Assembly: GCA_017477465.1 (NCBI GenBank)
Contig: JAFUVU010000049.1
Location: forward strand, 1 to 64,000
From: Bacteroidales bacterium
Lineage (GTDB): Bacteria > Bacteroidota > Bacteroidia > Bacteroidales > UBA932
Length of the DNA: 64,000 nt
Direction: 5' to 3'
Shown: positions 8,817 through 17,866 of the stretch, one piece after another
Numbering within the stretch: position 1 is the stretch's first letter
Layout of the letters: every line of letters starts with the position of its first letter
Position numbers and translations under genes: made by a program
The notes under the pieces: generated by a model
Databases searched by the model: none
Told to the model about the DNA's origin: nothing
What the model saw: the letters and a program-made list of their open reading frames with translations, nothing else

Positions 8817-9833
8817 ATGTTTATAGTTAAAAGTTATCTTTTGGCAGTAGCGCTCTGCTTTATTACCATGCTTTGTTGGGGTTCCTGGGGGAACACCCAA
8901 AAACTGGCGGCACGAAGCTGGAGATACGAACTGTTCTATTGGGACTATGTCATCGGGATGGTTCTGTTCTCACTGATCATTGCGTTTACGATGGGCAGTT
9001 TCGGCTCCGAAGGACGTCCTTTCCTGGAAGATATATCGCAGGCATCGGCCGGGAGCATAGGCTGGATTCTGCTTGGAGCGCTGGTCTTCAACGTTTCCAA
9101 TATCCTTCTCTCCGCTTCCACTTCCATTGCCGGCATGTCGGTGGCATTCCCGCTGGGAGTGGGACTTGCCCTTGTTGTGGGTGTCCTCAACAATATCATT
9201 TTCCATCCTAAAGGGACGGAGAATATTCCGCTTCTTTTCATGGGCGTTGCGCTTGTCGTAGCCGCCATCATCTGTAATGGCATAGCCTCCGGGAAAGTGT
9301 CCAACGAGCAGAAGGACCCGGCCCAGAACCGCAAGGGCATTCTGCTGGCAGTGGCCGCCGGCCTTATAATGTCATTCTTCTCGGCCCTGGTGTACAACGG
9401 GGTTGATCTGGACAATTTCGCTGCTCCGGCCCCCGGGAAATGCACGCCTTATACGGCTATCGTGGTATTCAGTATCGGCGTATTCCTTTCCAATTTTGTT
9501 GTGAATACCCTGGTGATGAAGCATCCATTTGTGGGTGAACCTGTTACCTATGGGCAGTATTTCCACGGAGGGGATGCGAAGACCCACCTGGTGGGTATGC
9601 TGGGCGGCGCCATCTGGTGCCTGGGTACAGCCCTGAATTACATATCGGCCGGGATGGCCGGCGCATCGGTGAGTTATGCCCTTGGACAGGGTGCTCCCAT
9701 GATTGCTGCCATCTGGGGCGTCTTTATATGGAAGGAGTTCAAGGGCGCCAAAAAGAGCGTTTATGGGCTTCTTGCCGCCATGTTCTGCCTGTTTGTGGCG
9801 GGACTCGCGCTGATCATCATTTCCGGAAACTAA
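8817..9833 (+). CDS. sugar permease of the GRP/RbsU-RhaT (DMT) type
   Basis: Integral inner-membrane permease with about ten hydrophobic segments over 338 residues. The first segment carries WGSWGNTQKL, and the fourth is preceded by FPLGVGLALVVGVLNNII, a proline/glycine-rich helix typical of the glucose/ribose porter branch of the DMT superfamily. The last third (SYALGQGAPMIAAIWGVFIWKEF) matches the second EamA-like repeat. Between kinase and SusC genes it would bring ribose from periplasm to cytoplasm, the place held by RusT in the Bacteroides rus locus (from memory). Substrate assignment is by context. Confidence 0.8.
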   Translation: MFIVKSYLLAVALCFITMLCWGSWGNTQKLAARSWRYELFYWDYVIGMVLFSLIIAFTMGSFGSEGRPFLEDISQASAGSIGWILLGALVFNVSNILLSASTSIAGMSVAFPLGVGLALVVGVLNNIIFHPKGTENIPLLFMGVALVVAAIICNGIASGKVSNEQKDPAQNRKGILLAVAAGLIMSFFSALVYNGVDLDNFAAPAPGKCTPYTAIVVFSIGVFLSNFVVNTLVMKHPFVGEPVTYGQYFHGGDAKTHLVGMLGGAIWCLGTALNYISAGMAGASVSYALGQGAPMIAAIWGVFIWKEFKGAKKSVYGLLAAMFCLFVAGLALIIISGN

Positions 9834-9846
9834 TCATCAGAATAAT

Positions 9847-12800
9847 ATGAAAAAACGCTTTGCATTAGTAATCATCGCCGCTGTGCTGGGGTGGCTGTCC
9901 GCCGGAGCACAGACGCGCGCGGTCAAGGGTACCGTCTCGGATGAAAGGGGCGAGCGGCTGGTAGGAGTTAGCGTCATCGAGAAGGGCACCGGCAATGGCG
10001 CATTGACAGGTTCGGACGGTCGATTTTCCATCACCGTCGGCCGCGATGCCGTTCTTCAGATTTCCTGCCTGGGCTTTGAGTCTCAGGAAGTTCAGACTGG
10101 CAGGAATACCAATCTCTTCATTACTCTGAAAGAGGATTTCAAACTGCTGGACGAGGTGGTAGTGGTAGGTTTCGCCACCCAGAAGAAAGTGAATCTGACG
10201 GGGTCGGTATCCACGGTGGATTCCAAGGCTCTGGAGTCCATCCCGGTCCAAAACGCGGTCCAGGCCCTGCAGGGGCAGGTCCCCGGCCTTCTGATCACCC
10301 AGAATAACGGTCAGCTCAACACCGCCCCTTCCATCAATGTCCGCGGTCTTACCACCATCGGCGAAGGTTCCTCCGGACAGGTGTTGGTGCTGATTGACGG
10401 AGTTGAGGGAGACCTCAGCACCATCAATCCCCAGGATATAGACAACATCTCTGTCCTGAAGGATGCGGCGGCGTCTTCAATCTATGGCTCCCGCGCACCT
10501 TTCGGCGTAGTTCTGGTAACCACCAAGAAAGGCCGGAGCGGAGATGCCAGGGTGAACTACAATAACAGCATCCGCTTCTCCACTCCTCTGAACATGCCTC
10601 ACGAGGCCGATTCCTACTCCTGGGCCATCTTCTTCAACGATGCCTCCAATAACGCAGGTTGGGGCGATGTTAAGGACGCCGCTCTGGTACAGCGTATCCT
10701 GGATTACCAGAATGGAGTTATTTCCTACAATACCATCCCCGAAGGTACGTTCTGGAGCACCGGTTACAGCCAGGCCAACGACAATCTGGACTATTACGAC
10801 GTCTTTTACAAGAAGGTTACTTTCTCACATGAGCACAACCTTAGCGTGAGCGGTGGAACGGATAAGATAAATTATTATATTTCAGGTAATTTCCTGAATG
10901 ACGGCGGTAAGATGAACTGGGGAGGCGACGGACTCAACCGCTACAATGTCTTTGCCAAGCTGGAGGCGCAGGTGAAACCCTGGATGAAGATGAATTTCAG
11001 CAGTCGCTTCACCCGCTCCGACTATCATCAGCCTTCCCACATGATAGACAATTTCTTCCAGGAGATCGGCCGTCAGAGCTGGCCTGTGAGTCCGCTCTAC
11101 GACCCCAACGGCATCCTGTTCAACGACCATGTGCTCAATATGGTGAACGGTGGCAAGACCACAAACCAAAACACTGTCTCTACCAATCAGTTCGGGATAG
11201 AGATCGAACCGGTCAAAGGCTGGAAGATTATCGGCGATGCCAGTTACCGCTATAATCATTCCATGGACCATGTAGCCTGGACGCCATACTGGCAGACAGC
11301 CGTGGACGGGGAGTCCCAGGGGACTCTGTGGTACCAGAACGACATTTCCGAGAAGTCCTGGAAGAGTGATTACGCCAATGTGAACCTGCACACCGACTAT
11401 GAACACCTGTTTGGAAAGCACTATCTTAAGCTGATGGCCGGCTTCCAGTGGGAAGATTACCACAGCCGCGACGTTTATGCCAAGAAATACGGCATCATGC
11501 TTTACGATGTGGCAACGCTTAACACGGCCAACGGTCTCAGCCAAAAAGGTGAGGAAATTACGCCGGAAGTGAGTGGCGGCTATGCCAGTTGGTCCACAGC
11601 CGGCTTCTTCGGCCGTATAAATTACAATTATGCCGAAAAATACCTCCTGGAAGCCAACTTGCGCTATGATGGAACTTCCCGCTTCCGCAGCGGGCGTCGT
11701 TGGGGTCTTTTCCCCTCCTTCTCCATTGGCTGGAATATAGCGAAGGAGGATTTCTTCCAAAGGGCGGTTCCGTGGGTCAACACATTGAAGCTCAGGGCTT
11801 CCTACGGTTCCCTTGGTAACCAGAACACCAATTCTTACTATCCCACCTACAGCACGATGCCATATGCAAATAACGAGGGTACATGGCTGATAGGCGGCAC
11901 GCAGCCCAATATCTCCTGGGCGCCGGGGCTCATCAGCACCAGCCTTACCTGGGAAACGGTTGAATCCTACAACGCAGGTATCGATTTCGTTGCACTTGAC
12001 GGGCGTCTGAGCGCAACCTTCGATATTTTCGAGCGCAATACGCTCAACATGGTCGGCCCGGCCGACGAACTCCCTGTTATCCTGGGTACTTCCGTTCCCA
12101 AGACCAACAACACCAACCTGCGTACGCGGGGCTTTGAGCTGGAACTGGGCTGGAAAGACCGGATAGGGAAGGACTTCAATTACAGTATCCGCGCCCTGCT
12201 TTCCGACGCTAAAGGCGTGATTACCAAGTACTCCAATCCTTCCGGCAGCATTTGGAGCAGCTATGAAGGGATGGAATGGGGCTCCTTCTGGGGCTACGAG
12301 ACCATCGGCATAGCCAAGACGCAGGAAGAGATGGACGAGCATCTGGCCTCGCTGCCGGACGGCGGCCAAAGTGCCATCGGCTCCAACTGGAAAGCCGGCG
12401 ACATCATGTACAAGGATCTGAACGGAGACGGAAAGATCGACTCCGGACAGGGAACTTTGAACGATCACGGCGACCTTAAGATCATCGGCAACACTACGCC
12501 CCGCTTCAGCTATGGTATTGACCTGGCTTTCAATTGGAAGGGCGTCGATTTTCGGATGTTCTGGCAGGGTGTGGGATCCCGTCAGTACTGCCAGACCAGC
12601 CGATATTTCTTCGGAGCCACTTCCGATGTGTGGCAATCCATGGCGCTCACCCAGCACATGGACTATTTCCGTGACGATCCCGACCATCCGCTGGGCCTGA
12701 ACCTGGATTCCTATTATCCCCGCCCGGTTTGGGGTACGGACAAGAACCGTTTAAACCAGACCCGGTGGACGCAAGACGCCAGCTACCTGAGGCTCAAGAA

Positions 12801-13005
12801 CTTGCAGATTGGCTATACGCTTCCCATGAGCTTTACAAGCCGCTTTGGCGTGGATAATCTGAGGGTGTTTGTCTCAGGAGAGAATCTTCTCACCATCACC
12901 AAGATGTCAAGCATCTTCGACCCCGAGACCATTGACGGCAACTCCCTGGGCAACTGCTATCCTCTTTCCCGGACCTATTCCTTCGGCGTCAGTGTAAGTT
13001 TCTAA
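9847..13005 (+). CDS. SusC-like TonB-dependent outer-membrane transporter (PUL 1)
   Basis: Outer-membrane importer that pairs with the following SusD. A signal peptide ends near residue 21 (SAGAQ). A carboxypeptidase-regulatory-like beta domain covers about 24-95, the TonB contact segment LDEVVVVGFATQKK lies near 102-115, and the plug domain follows (NVRGLTTIG, VLVLIDGVEG, SVLKDAAASSIYGSRAPFGV). The beta barrel ends in aromatic residues (SFGVSVSF). The 1052-residue length is standard. Genes on both sides are 13 bases away, so it is mid-operon. The cargo is probably a nucleoside, nucleotide or ribose-containing glycoside, inferred from hydrolase and kinase upstream. Confidence 0.95.
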   Translation: MKKRFALVIIAAVLGWLSAGAQTRAVKGTVSDERGERLVGVSVIEKGTGNGALTGSDGRFSITVGRDAVLQISCLGFESQEVQTGRNTNLFITLKEDFKLLDEVVVVGFATQKKVNLTGSVSTVDSKALESIPVQNAVQALQGQVPGLLITQNNGQLNTAPSINVRGLTTIGEGSSGQVLVLIDGVEGDLSTINPQDIDNISVLKDAAASSIYGSRAPFGVVLVTTKKGRSGDARVNYNNSIRFSTPLNMPHEADSYSWAIFFNDASNNAGWGDVKDAALVQRILDYQNGVISYNTIPEGTFWSTGYSQANDNLDYYDVFYKKVTFSHEHNLSVSGGTDKINYYISGNFLNDGGKMNWGGDGLNRYNVFAKLEAQVKPWMKMNFSSRFTRSDYHQPSHMIDNFFQEIGRQSWPVSPLYDPNGILFNDHVLNMVNGGKTTNQNTVSTNQFGIEIEPVKGWKIIGDASYRYNHSMDHVAWTPYWQTAVDGESQGTLWYQNDISEKSWKSDYANVNLHTDYEHLFGKHYLKLMAGFQWEDYHSRDVYAKKYGIMLYDVATLNTANGLSQKGEEITPEVSGGYASWSTAGFFGRINYNYAEKYLLEANLRYDGTSRFRSGRRWGLFPSFSIGWNIAKEDFFQRAVPWVNTLKLRASYGSLGNQNTNSYYPTYSTMPYANNEGTWLIGGTQPNISWAPGLISTSLTWETVESYNAGIDFVALDGRLSATFDIFERNTLNMVGPADELPVILGTSVPKTNNTNLRTRGFELELGWKDRIGKDFNYSIRALLSDAKGVITKYSNPSGSIWSSYEGMEWGSFWGYETIGIAKTQEEMDEHLASLPDGGQSAIGSNWKAGDIMYKDLNGDGKIDSGQGTLNDHGDLKIIGNTTPRFSYGIDLAFNWKGVDFRMFWQGVGSRQYCQTSRYFFGATSDVWQSMALTQHMDYFRDDPDHPLGLNLDSYYPRPVWGTDKNRLNQTRWTQDASYLRLKNLQIGYTLPMSFTSRFGVDNLRVFVSGENLLTITKMSSIFDPETIDGNSLGNCYPLSRTYSFGVSVSF

Positions 13006-13018
13006 AACAGTTGCAGTT

Positions 13019-14980
13019 ATGAAAAAGATATTCTATTTCCTGACCCTTACGGTCCTCGTTGTAAGCTCCTGCGACGGTTTTTTGAACAGGGAACCGGAAT
13101 CGGACCTTACTCCCGAACAGTATATGACAACCGAGGCCAATGTGGCATCCTATGCCACTGACCTTTACAATCTGCTCCCGGTACACGGAGCCTATGGCTA
13201 TGGTACTTTCGAGAGCGACAAGCACACCGACAATATGGCTTACTACCAGCCCAGCGACATCTATGCACCGGGCTACTGGAAAGTGAGCCAGACAGGAGGC
13301 GACTACAGCTTCTCCAGCATTTACCGCTGCAACTGGTTCTTTGACAATGTCCTGCCCCTTCTGCAAGATGGAAAGATTACCGGCAGCGAGAGCAATATCA
13401 ACCACTATATCGGCGAAGTTTACTTCTTCAGGGCCCTGTGCTATTTCAATAAACTGCAGGCTTTGGGCGATTTCCCCATCGTGACCAAGTGCCTGGACAA
13501 TGAATTGGAGACCCTGGTCGCCGCCAGTAAGCGTGAACCACGGAATGAGGTGGCGCGCTTCATCCTCTCCGATCTGGAAAAGGCGGTGGAACTGATGAAG
13601 GATACACCTCCCGTGGGCGGAAAGAATCGGCTCAACAAGGATTGCGCCCGCCTTATCATGTCCAGGGTGGCTCTTTATGAAGGTACCTGGCTCAAGTATT
13701 TCAAAGGCACGGCCTTTGTCCCCGGCGGTCCCGACTGGCCAGGTGAGAAAACCCACCCCGGCTACCAGTACCCCTCCGGCAGCATCGATGCCGAAATTGA
13801 CTTCTTCCTTGGCATAGCAATGGAGCAGGCGGCTCTTGTGGCCGACAAGTATGCCTTGGTAAACAATACCGGCACTTATCAGCAGAAAGAAGAGGACACC
13901 GTAAATCCCTATTACGACATGTTCTCGGCCATCGACATGAGCGCCTATTCGGAGGTTATGCTCTTCAAGAGCTATAACTGGGACATGAATGTGGTTCATT
14001 CCGTAAGCGCCTATGCATCAAAGGCCGACAACGGCAACGGCATCACCAAGGGTATGATCGACGCCTTCCTTATGCGCAGCGGTCTTCCCATTTATGCCGA
14101 TGGCAGCGGCTATTCCGGCGACAAGGATCTTCACAAGATAACTAAGGACCGCGACACCCGTTTACAGGTGTTCCTGAAGCAGGAAGGCGACCGCAATTTC
14201 TTCGGTGAGGCCGGAGAAGAGGGCCGCACCATCGAGCCCTGGCCGGACATCACCTGCGGCACCCCCAACAACCGCTATGTTACCGGCTACGTCATCCGCA
14301 AGGGGATGAGCCACGACGGCAGCATGGCTACTTTCCACGACTTCTCAGGCTGCCTGGTGTACAGGGCTACGGAAGCCTACCTGAACTATATCGAAGCCTC
14401 TTATGAGAAAAACGGAGCCGTAGATGACAAGGCCGACGGTTACTGGCGGGCCATTCGCGAAAGGGCCGGCGTGGACCCGGACTATGGGAAGACCATCGCC
14501 GCCACCAGGATGAACCTTGAGGCCGAAGGCGACTGGGGCGCCTATTCGGGAGGCCGTCTTGTAGATCCTACGCTGTACAATATCCGCCGCGAGCGCCGCT
14601 GCGAACTCCTTGCAGAGGGCTTCCGCGGAATGGACCTCCACCGCTGGCGTTCCATGGATCAGATGATTACCGTTCCTTTCCATGTGCTCGGCATCAATCT
14701 CTGGGAGAACGTGAACCTTGCCGATATCGAGGCTTCCTCCAGCGTAGCCTTCCAGGAGAACTCCAATGTGTCTTCCAAGAGTTTCAACAAGTATTTCGCG
14801 CCGTACCATATATCGGCCAACAACAACTGCTACAATGGCTACCGGTGGAAGATGGCCCATTATCTGAGCCCCATCGCCGTGCAGCACTTCCTCATAACGG
14901 GCGATTCCGACGTCCCCGCTTCTCCGCTTTATCAGAATCCTTACTGGTCCACAAAGGCCGGAGACGGCGCCCAGCTGTAG
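13019..14980 (+). CDS. SusD-like glycan-capturing lipoprotein (PUL 1)
   Basis: Surface lipoprotein that forms the lid on SusC. The signal peptide ends VVSSC (Cys18) and is followed by the SusD start pattern DGFLNREPESDLTPEQY. Family landmarks include YFFRALCYFNKLQALGDFPIV (TPR core), EVARFILSDLEKAVELM, and the C-terminal RRERRCELLAEGFRGMDLHRWR. At 653 residues it is longer than many SusD proteins, with extra loops in the second half (about 330-480) where ligands usually bind. It starts 13 bases after susC. Confidence 0.95.
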   Translation: MKKIFYFLTLTVLVVSSCDGFLNREPESDLTPEQYMTTEANVASYATDLYNLLPVHGAYGYGTFESDKHTDNMAYYQPSDIYAPGYWKVSQTGGDYSFSSIYRCNWFFDNVLPLLQDGKITGSESNINHYIGEVYFFRALCYFNKLQALGDFPIVTKCLDNELETLVAASKREPRNEVARFILSDLEKAVELMKDTPPVGGKNRLNKDCARLIMSRVALYEGTWLKYFKGTAFVPGGPDWPGEKTHPGYQYPSGSIDAEIDFFLGIAMEQAALVADKYALVNNTGTYQQKEEDTVNPYYDMFSAIDMSAYSEVMLFKSYNWDMNVVHSVSAYASKADNGNGITKGMIDAFLMRSGLPIYADGSGYSGDKDLHKITKDRDTRLQVFLKQEGDRNFFGEAGEEGRTIEPWPDITCGTPNNRYVTGYVIRKGMSHDGSMATFHDFSGCLVYRATEAYLNYIEASYEKNGAVDDKADGYWRAIRERAGVDPDYGKTIAATRMNLEAEGDWGAYSGGRLVDPTLYNIRRERRCELLAEGFRGMDLHRWRSMDQMITVPFHVLGINLWENVNLADIEASSSVAFQENSNVSSKSFNKYFAPYHISANNNCYNGYRWKMAHYLSPIAVQHFLITGDSDVPASPLYQNPYWSTKAGDGAQL

Positions 14981-15002
14981 AACCTTCAAATCTGCATCAA
15001 CG

Positions 15003-16238
15003 ATGAAACACAAGATAATCCTTCTGATTTCCTTCCTGGGCGCAATGCTCTGCGCCTGCCAAAAGGAGTCTCCCGTGATCACTATCCAGGAGGAACTGAT
15101 CGTGGAAAGCGTCGGCGAAACCGTGAACATTCCGGTGCAATGCAATGCCGACACGAAGGCCGTCATCACTTACGACGACCCTTCCCAGGCCGACTGGATT
15201 CTGCTGCTTCCCCGAATCCTGTATAAGGACGGTGTCCTTACTTTCTTCATCTCTGCATACGACGCCGTCCTTGCTGACAGGACAGCTACCCTCACCCTGA
15301 CGGCGGGGGAGAGCACCGCCACCATGAAAATCATCCAGCGGGCCAAGGACGGCATTTCCATCTCCCGCAAGTTCTACAATGCTCCTGACGGCGGAGGAAG
15401 CCTGACGGTTGTAGTAGGCGCCAATACCGACTGGACCGCCTCGGTGGTCAAAGGCGGCGACTGGGTAAGTGTCACCCAGGGTTCCGGCTCCCAGGGAGAG
15501 AACCCTATGTCGCTGACCATCAGTCCCGTCTCCGGCATCGGCGAGTTTGACATGAGAGTCGCTACGGTAAGGGTGGCCACCGATGCCAAAACTGAGGAAC
15601 TGAAGATATATCAGGGCTTCGGCACCATTATCGGCGGTCTCCGCTGGGCCGACAGGAACGTGGGCGAGTTCGGACAGTTCAGCTCATCTCCCGACGATGT
15701 GGGCTGCATGTACCAGTTTGATTCTCCCACCGCCTGGCCTGGAACCGGCGACGGTGCGCCTTCGGGCTACCAGGGCGGCTGGACCGATTGCGGCCACAGC
15801 TCCTGGGAGGCCGAAAAAGACCCCTCTCCGGAAGGATGGCGTCTTCCTACGATGGAAGAATTCGAGGCCCTCTGCGGCTGGGATGTGGGTGAGAAGAAGT
15901 ATATATGGCTGGATCCTTCCCAGTCCGGGTTCTCCGTTCCCGGCGCTGTAGTCGGCCTAAGTCAGGCCGATTTGGAGGGCGCCACCTCCGCCGACCTTAA
16001 GGGCGGTATCTTTATCCCGCAATCCGGTTACCGTGCAGGCGGTTCGGGTTCCGGCGAACTGATTGACAAGGAGCGGGCGGCTGTACAGACAAATACCACG
16101 CCCAACGAAAACTGGGACCGCTACGTCTATTGCCTGGGCGCAGGCGGCAACTGGGGCAAGTCCTGGGGCGACTGGGAAATCAAAGCCTGCGTCAGGTCTG
16201 CCTTCCCCATCCGCTGTGTGGCTTCTATACCTGAATAG
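15003..16238 (+). CDS. lipoprotein with two BACON-like domains and a FISUMP domain
   Basis: Residues 1-19 are a lipoprotein signal (MLCAC). Two beta-sandwich modules follow: about 28-115 (ending ATLTLTAGESTATMKIIQRA) and about 118-205 (VVVGANTDWTASV, ending EELKIYQGFG), both with the BACON pattern of alternating strands. Residues about 208-410 match the Fibrobacter succinogenes major paralogous domain (FISUMP): LRWADRNVGEFG, PEGWRLPTMEEFEAL, and a terminal SAFPIRCVA. The fusion suggests a surface anchor with two spacer modules and a distal binding domain. It replaces the usual surface glycan-binding protein after susD. No catalytic function is indicated. Confidence 0.72.
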   Translation: MKHKIILLISFLGAMLCACQKESPVITIQEELIVESVGETVNIPVQCNADTKAVITYDDPSQADWILLLPRILYKDGVLTFFISAYDAVLADRTATLTLTAGESTATMKIIQRAKDGISISRKFYNAPDGGGSLTVVVGANTDWTASVVKGGDWVSVTQGSGSQGENPMSLTISPVSGIGEFDMRVATVRVATDAKTEELKIYQGFGTIIGGLRWADRNVGEFGQFSSSPDDVGCMYQFDSPTAWPGTGDGAPSGYQGGWTDCGHSSWEAEKDPSPEGWRLPTMEEFEALCGWDVGEKKYIWLDPSQSGFSVPGAVVGLSQADLEGATSADLKGGIFIPQSGYRAGGSGSGELIDKERAAVQTNTTPNENWDRYVYCLGAGGNWGKSWGDWEIKACVRSAFPIRCVASIPE

Positions 16239-16240
16239 AC

Positions 16241-17845
16241 ATGACTATGAGAAAAAACATATTTTTAATGGCTTTTTTGGCTTTCCTCCTGTCCTGTTCC
16301 TGCTCTGAGGAGAAAACAGGGCCGATTAAGCCCGGAGGAAAGCCGGAAGAGCCAGAAACGCCTGTGGAAGAGGTGCTTCCGCAAATTGAAGTGAGCAGGA
16401 TTGCGAAAACTTCCGAAGGAAAAGTTTATCTGGAAGTGGATGGAAAGCCGTTCCCTCTCTTTGGCGCCCAAATCCGGGTAGATGTGTTCAAGAACTGTGA
16501 CAAGCTGACGGATGCCCAGATAGAGCCCTACTTCCAGAAAGCGGCACAGCTTAACCTCAACTGTGTGCAGGTTCCCATTACCTGGAAAGGGATGGAGCCT
16601 TCGGAAGGAAAGTACGACTTTGCCTGGATGGATATGATTCTGGAATATGCCGTAAAGTACGGACTGAAGGTGGAACTGCTGTGGTTCAGCACCAACATGA
16701 TAGGGGACAGCTATACCTGGTTTGTCCCTGGTTACCCGCTTAAGAATCTGGATACCAGACTTTTGAGAAAAGGAACGCTGGAGTATGACTATCTTCACAA
16801 CTTGTACGGATACACTTACAATGCGGTATTCAACCATCCTGACATCCTGAAGGCGGAAACGGCAGCCGTTACGGCCCTTTTCAATCATATCCGCAACTGG
16901 GATGCGGCTCACGGAGAGACCCATCCGGTGATAACCTGCCAGCTGCATAACGAGATTGACGGCCTGGTCCGCTGGAGGATTACGGACGAGAAACTGAATA
17001 TCTGCAAAAGGGACGGCACAAAGCTCAGCGAGGCCGAGGCCTGGGAAATGTCCCTGGATGCCGTCGATGCCGTGGGCAAAGCTGTCAAGAACAGTCCTTA
17101 CAAGGTTGTGACCCGCGTGAATTATACCTCCTGCACTTCTCCGGGCGTCTTTCCTCAATGCACCCAGGCGAAAGGCTCCGACGCCTTTTACCGGGATGGC
17201 GTTGACATTGTGAGCGTAGATCCTTACATGAGTGATGTGAATTCCATCGCCTCTGTCGTGAAAGCCTTCGCCGCCCTGGAAGGAAACTATCCTCTGATTG
17301 CCGAAAACAGAGGTGGTTATGACACCACTCCCAGTTTGATTCTGGCTGCGGCGGCCCTTGGTGCCGGGTACGATATCTACGACCTTGCCACCAGTAAGTT
17401 CATCCATGACAACAACGGCGTCCCGTGGGGCGAAGAGGGCGTGCTGAATTACGACCTGATGGACAGGCCCTATACCGCAAAAGTGCGCTCCATCTTGAAA
17501 GGACTTACGGAAGCTGCCGAGGATGTAGCCCTCACCTCCAAAGAGAACTTTGTGGCTTTTAACGTGAACAAGGACTATCCCGACAAATCCAGAACGCTTA
17601 TCGTGAATACGACAGGGGCTTCTCTTACCATTAATTCTTCCAGCGGGGCGCTGGGCTTCGTCCTGGACAGGGGCGACAGCATCGTGATGTATTTCACCGC
17701 GCCTGCGACGGTAGTCATAGAAAACGGAGACGTCGAGGGCGGCAAGAAGACTCTCTCTCTGGAAGGGGAGAAACTGACCCGTGTCGGATTCACTTCATCC
17801 AAACCGCTGACAAGTACAACGGCTTCGTGCATAGGCTCTAATTGA
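16241..17845 (+). CDS. clan GH-A glycoside hydrolase (GH42/GH35-like, DUF4978-type), lipoprotein
   Basis: Retaining TIM-barrel glycosidase by inference. A lipoprotein signal ends LLSC (Cys19). The barrel opens with PFPLFGAQIRVD and KAAQLNLNCVQVPITWKGMEPSEGKYDF, a layout typical of GH42/GH35-like enzymes. The likely acid/base is Glu238 in QLHNEID and the likely nucleophile is Glu355 in PLIAENRGG. The spacing of about 117 residues suits clan GH-A. A small beta domain follows from about 430. The nearby ATG at 16247 is an equal start candidate. In a nucleoside/ribose operon it may free ribose or a partner sugar from a glycoside, as RusGH is thought to do, but the substrate is unproven. Confidence 0.7.
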   Translation: MTMRKNIFLMAFLAFLLSCSCSEEKTGPIKPGGKPEEPETPVEEVLPQIEVSRIAKTSEGKVYLEVDGKPFPLFGAQIRVDVFKNCDKLTDAQIEPYFQKAAQLNLNCVQVPITWKGMEPSEGKYDFAWMDMILEYAVKYGLKVELLWFSTNMIGDSYTWFVPGYPLKNLDTRLLRKGTLEYDYLHNLYGYTYNAVFNHPDILKAETAAVTALFNHIRNWDAAHGETHPVITCQLHNEIDGLVRWRITDEKLNICKRDGTKLSEAEAWEMSLDAVDAVGKAVKNSPYKVVTRVNYTSCTSPGVFPQCTQAKGSDAFYRDGVDIVSVDPYMSDVNSIASVVKAFAALEGNYPLIAENRGGYDTTPSLILAAAALGAGYDIYDLATSKFIHDNNGVPWGEEGVLNYDLMDRPYTAKVRSILKGLTEAAEDVALTSKENFVAFNVNKDYPDKSRTLIVNTTGASLTINSSSGALGFVLDRGDSIVMYFTAPATVVIENGDVEGGKKTLSLEGEKLTRVGFTSSKPLTSTTASCIGSN

Positions 17846-17866
17846 AGATTGTAAATTTATAAGTAT

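Noticed and set aside
10882..12687. A 601-codon open frame on the minus strand inside the PUL 1 susC gene.
   Set aside because: Shadow of a long GC-rich coding region; the plus-strand SusC protein is complete and convincing.
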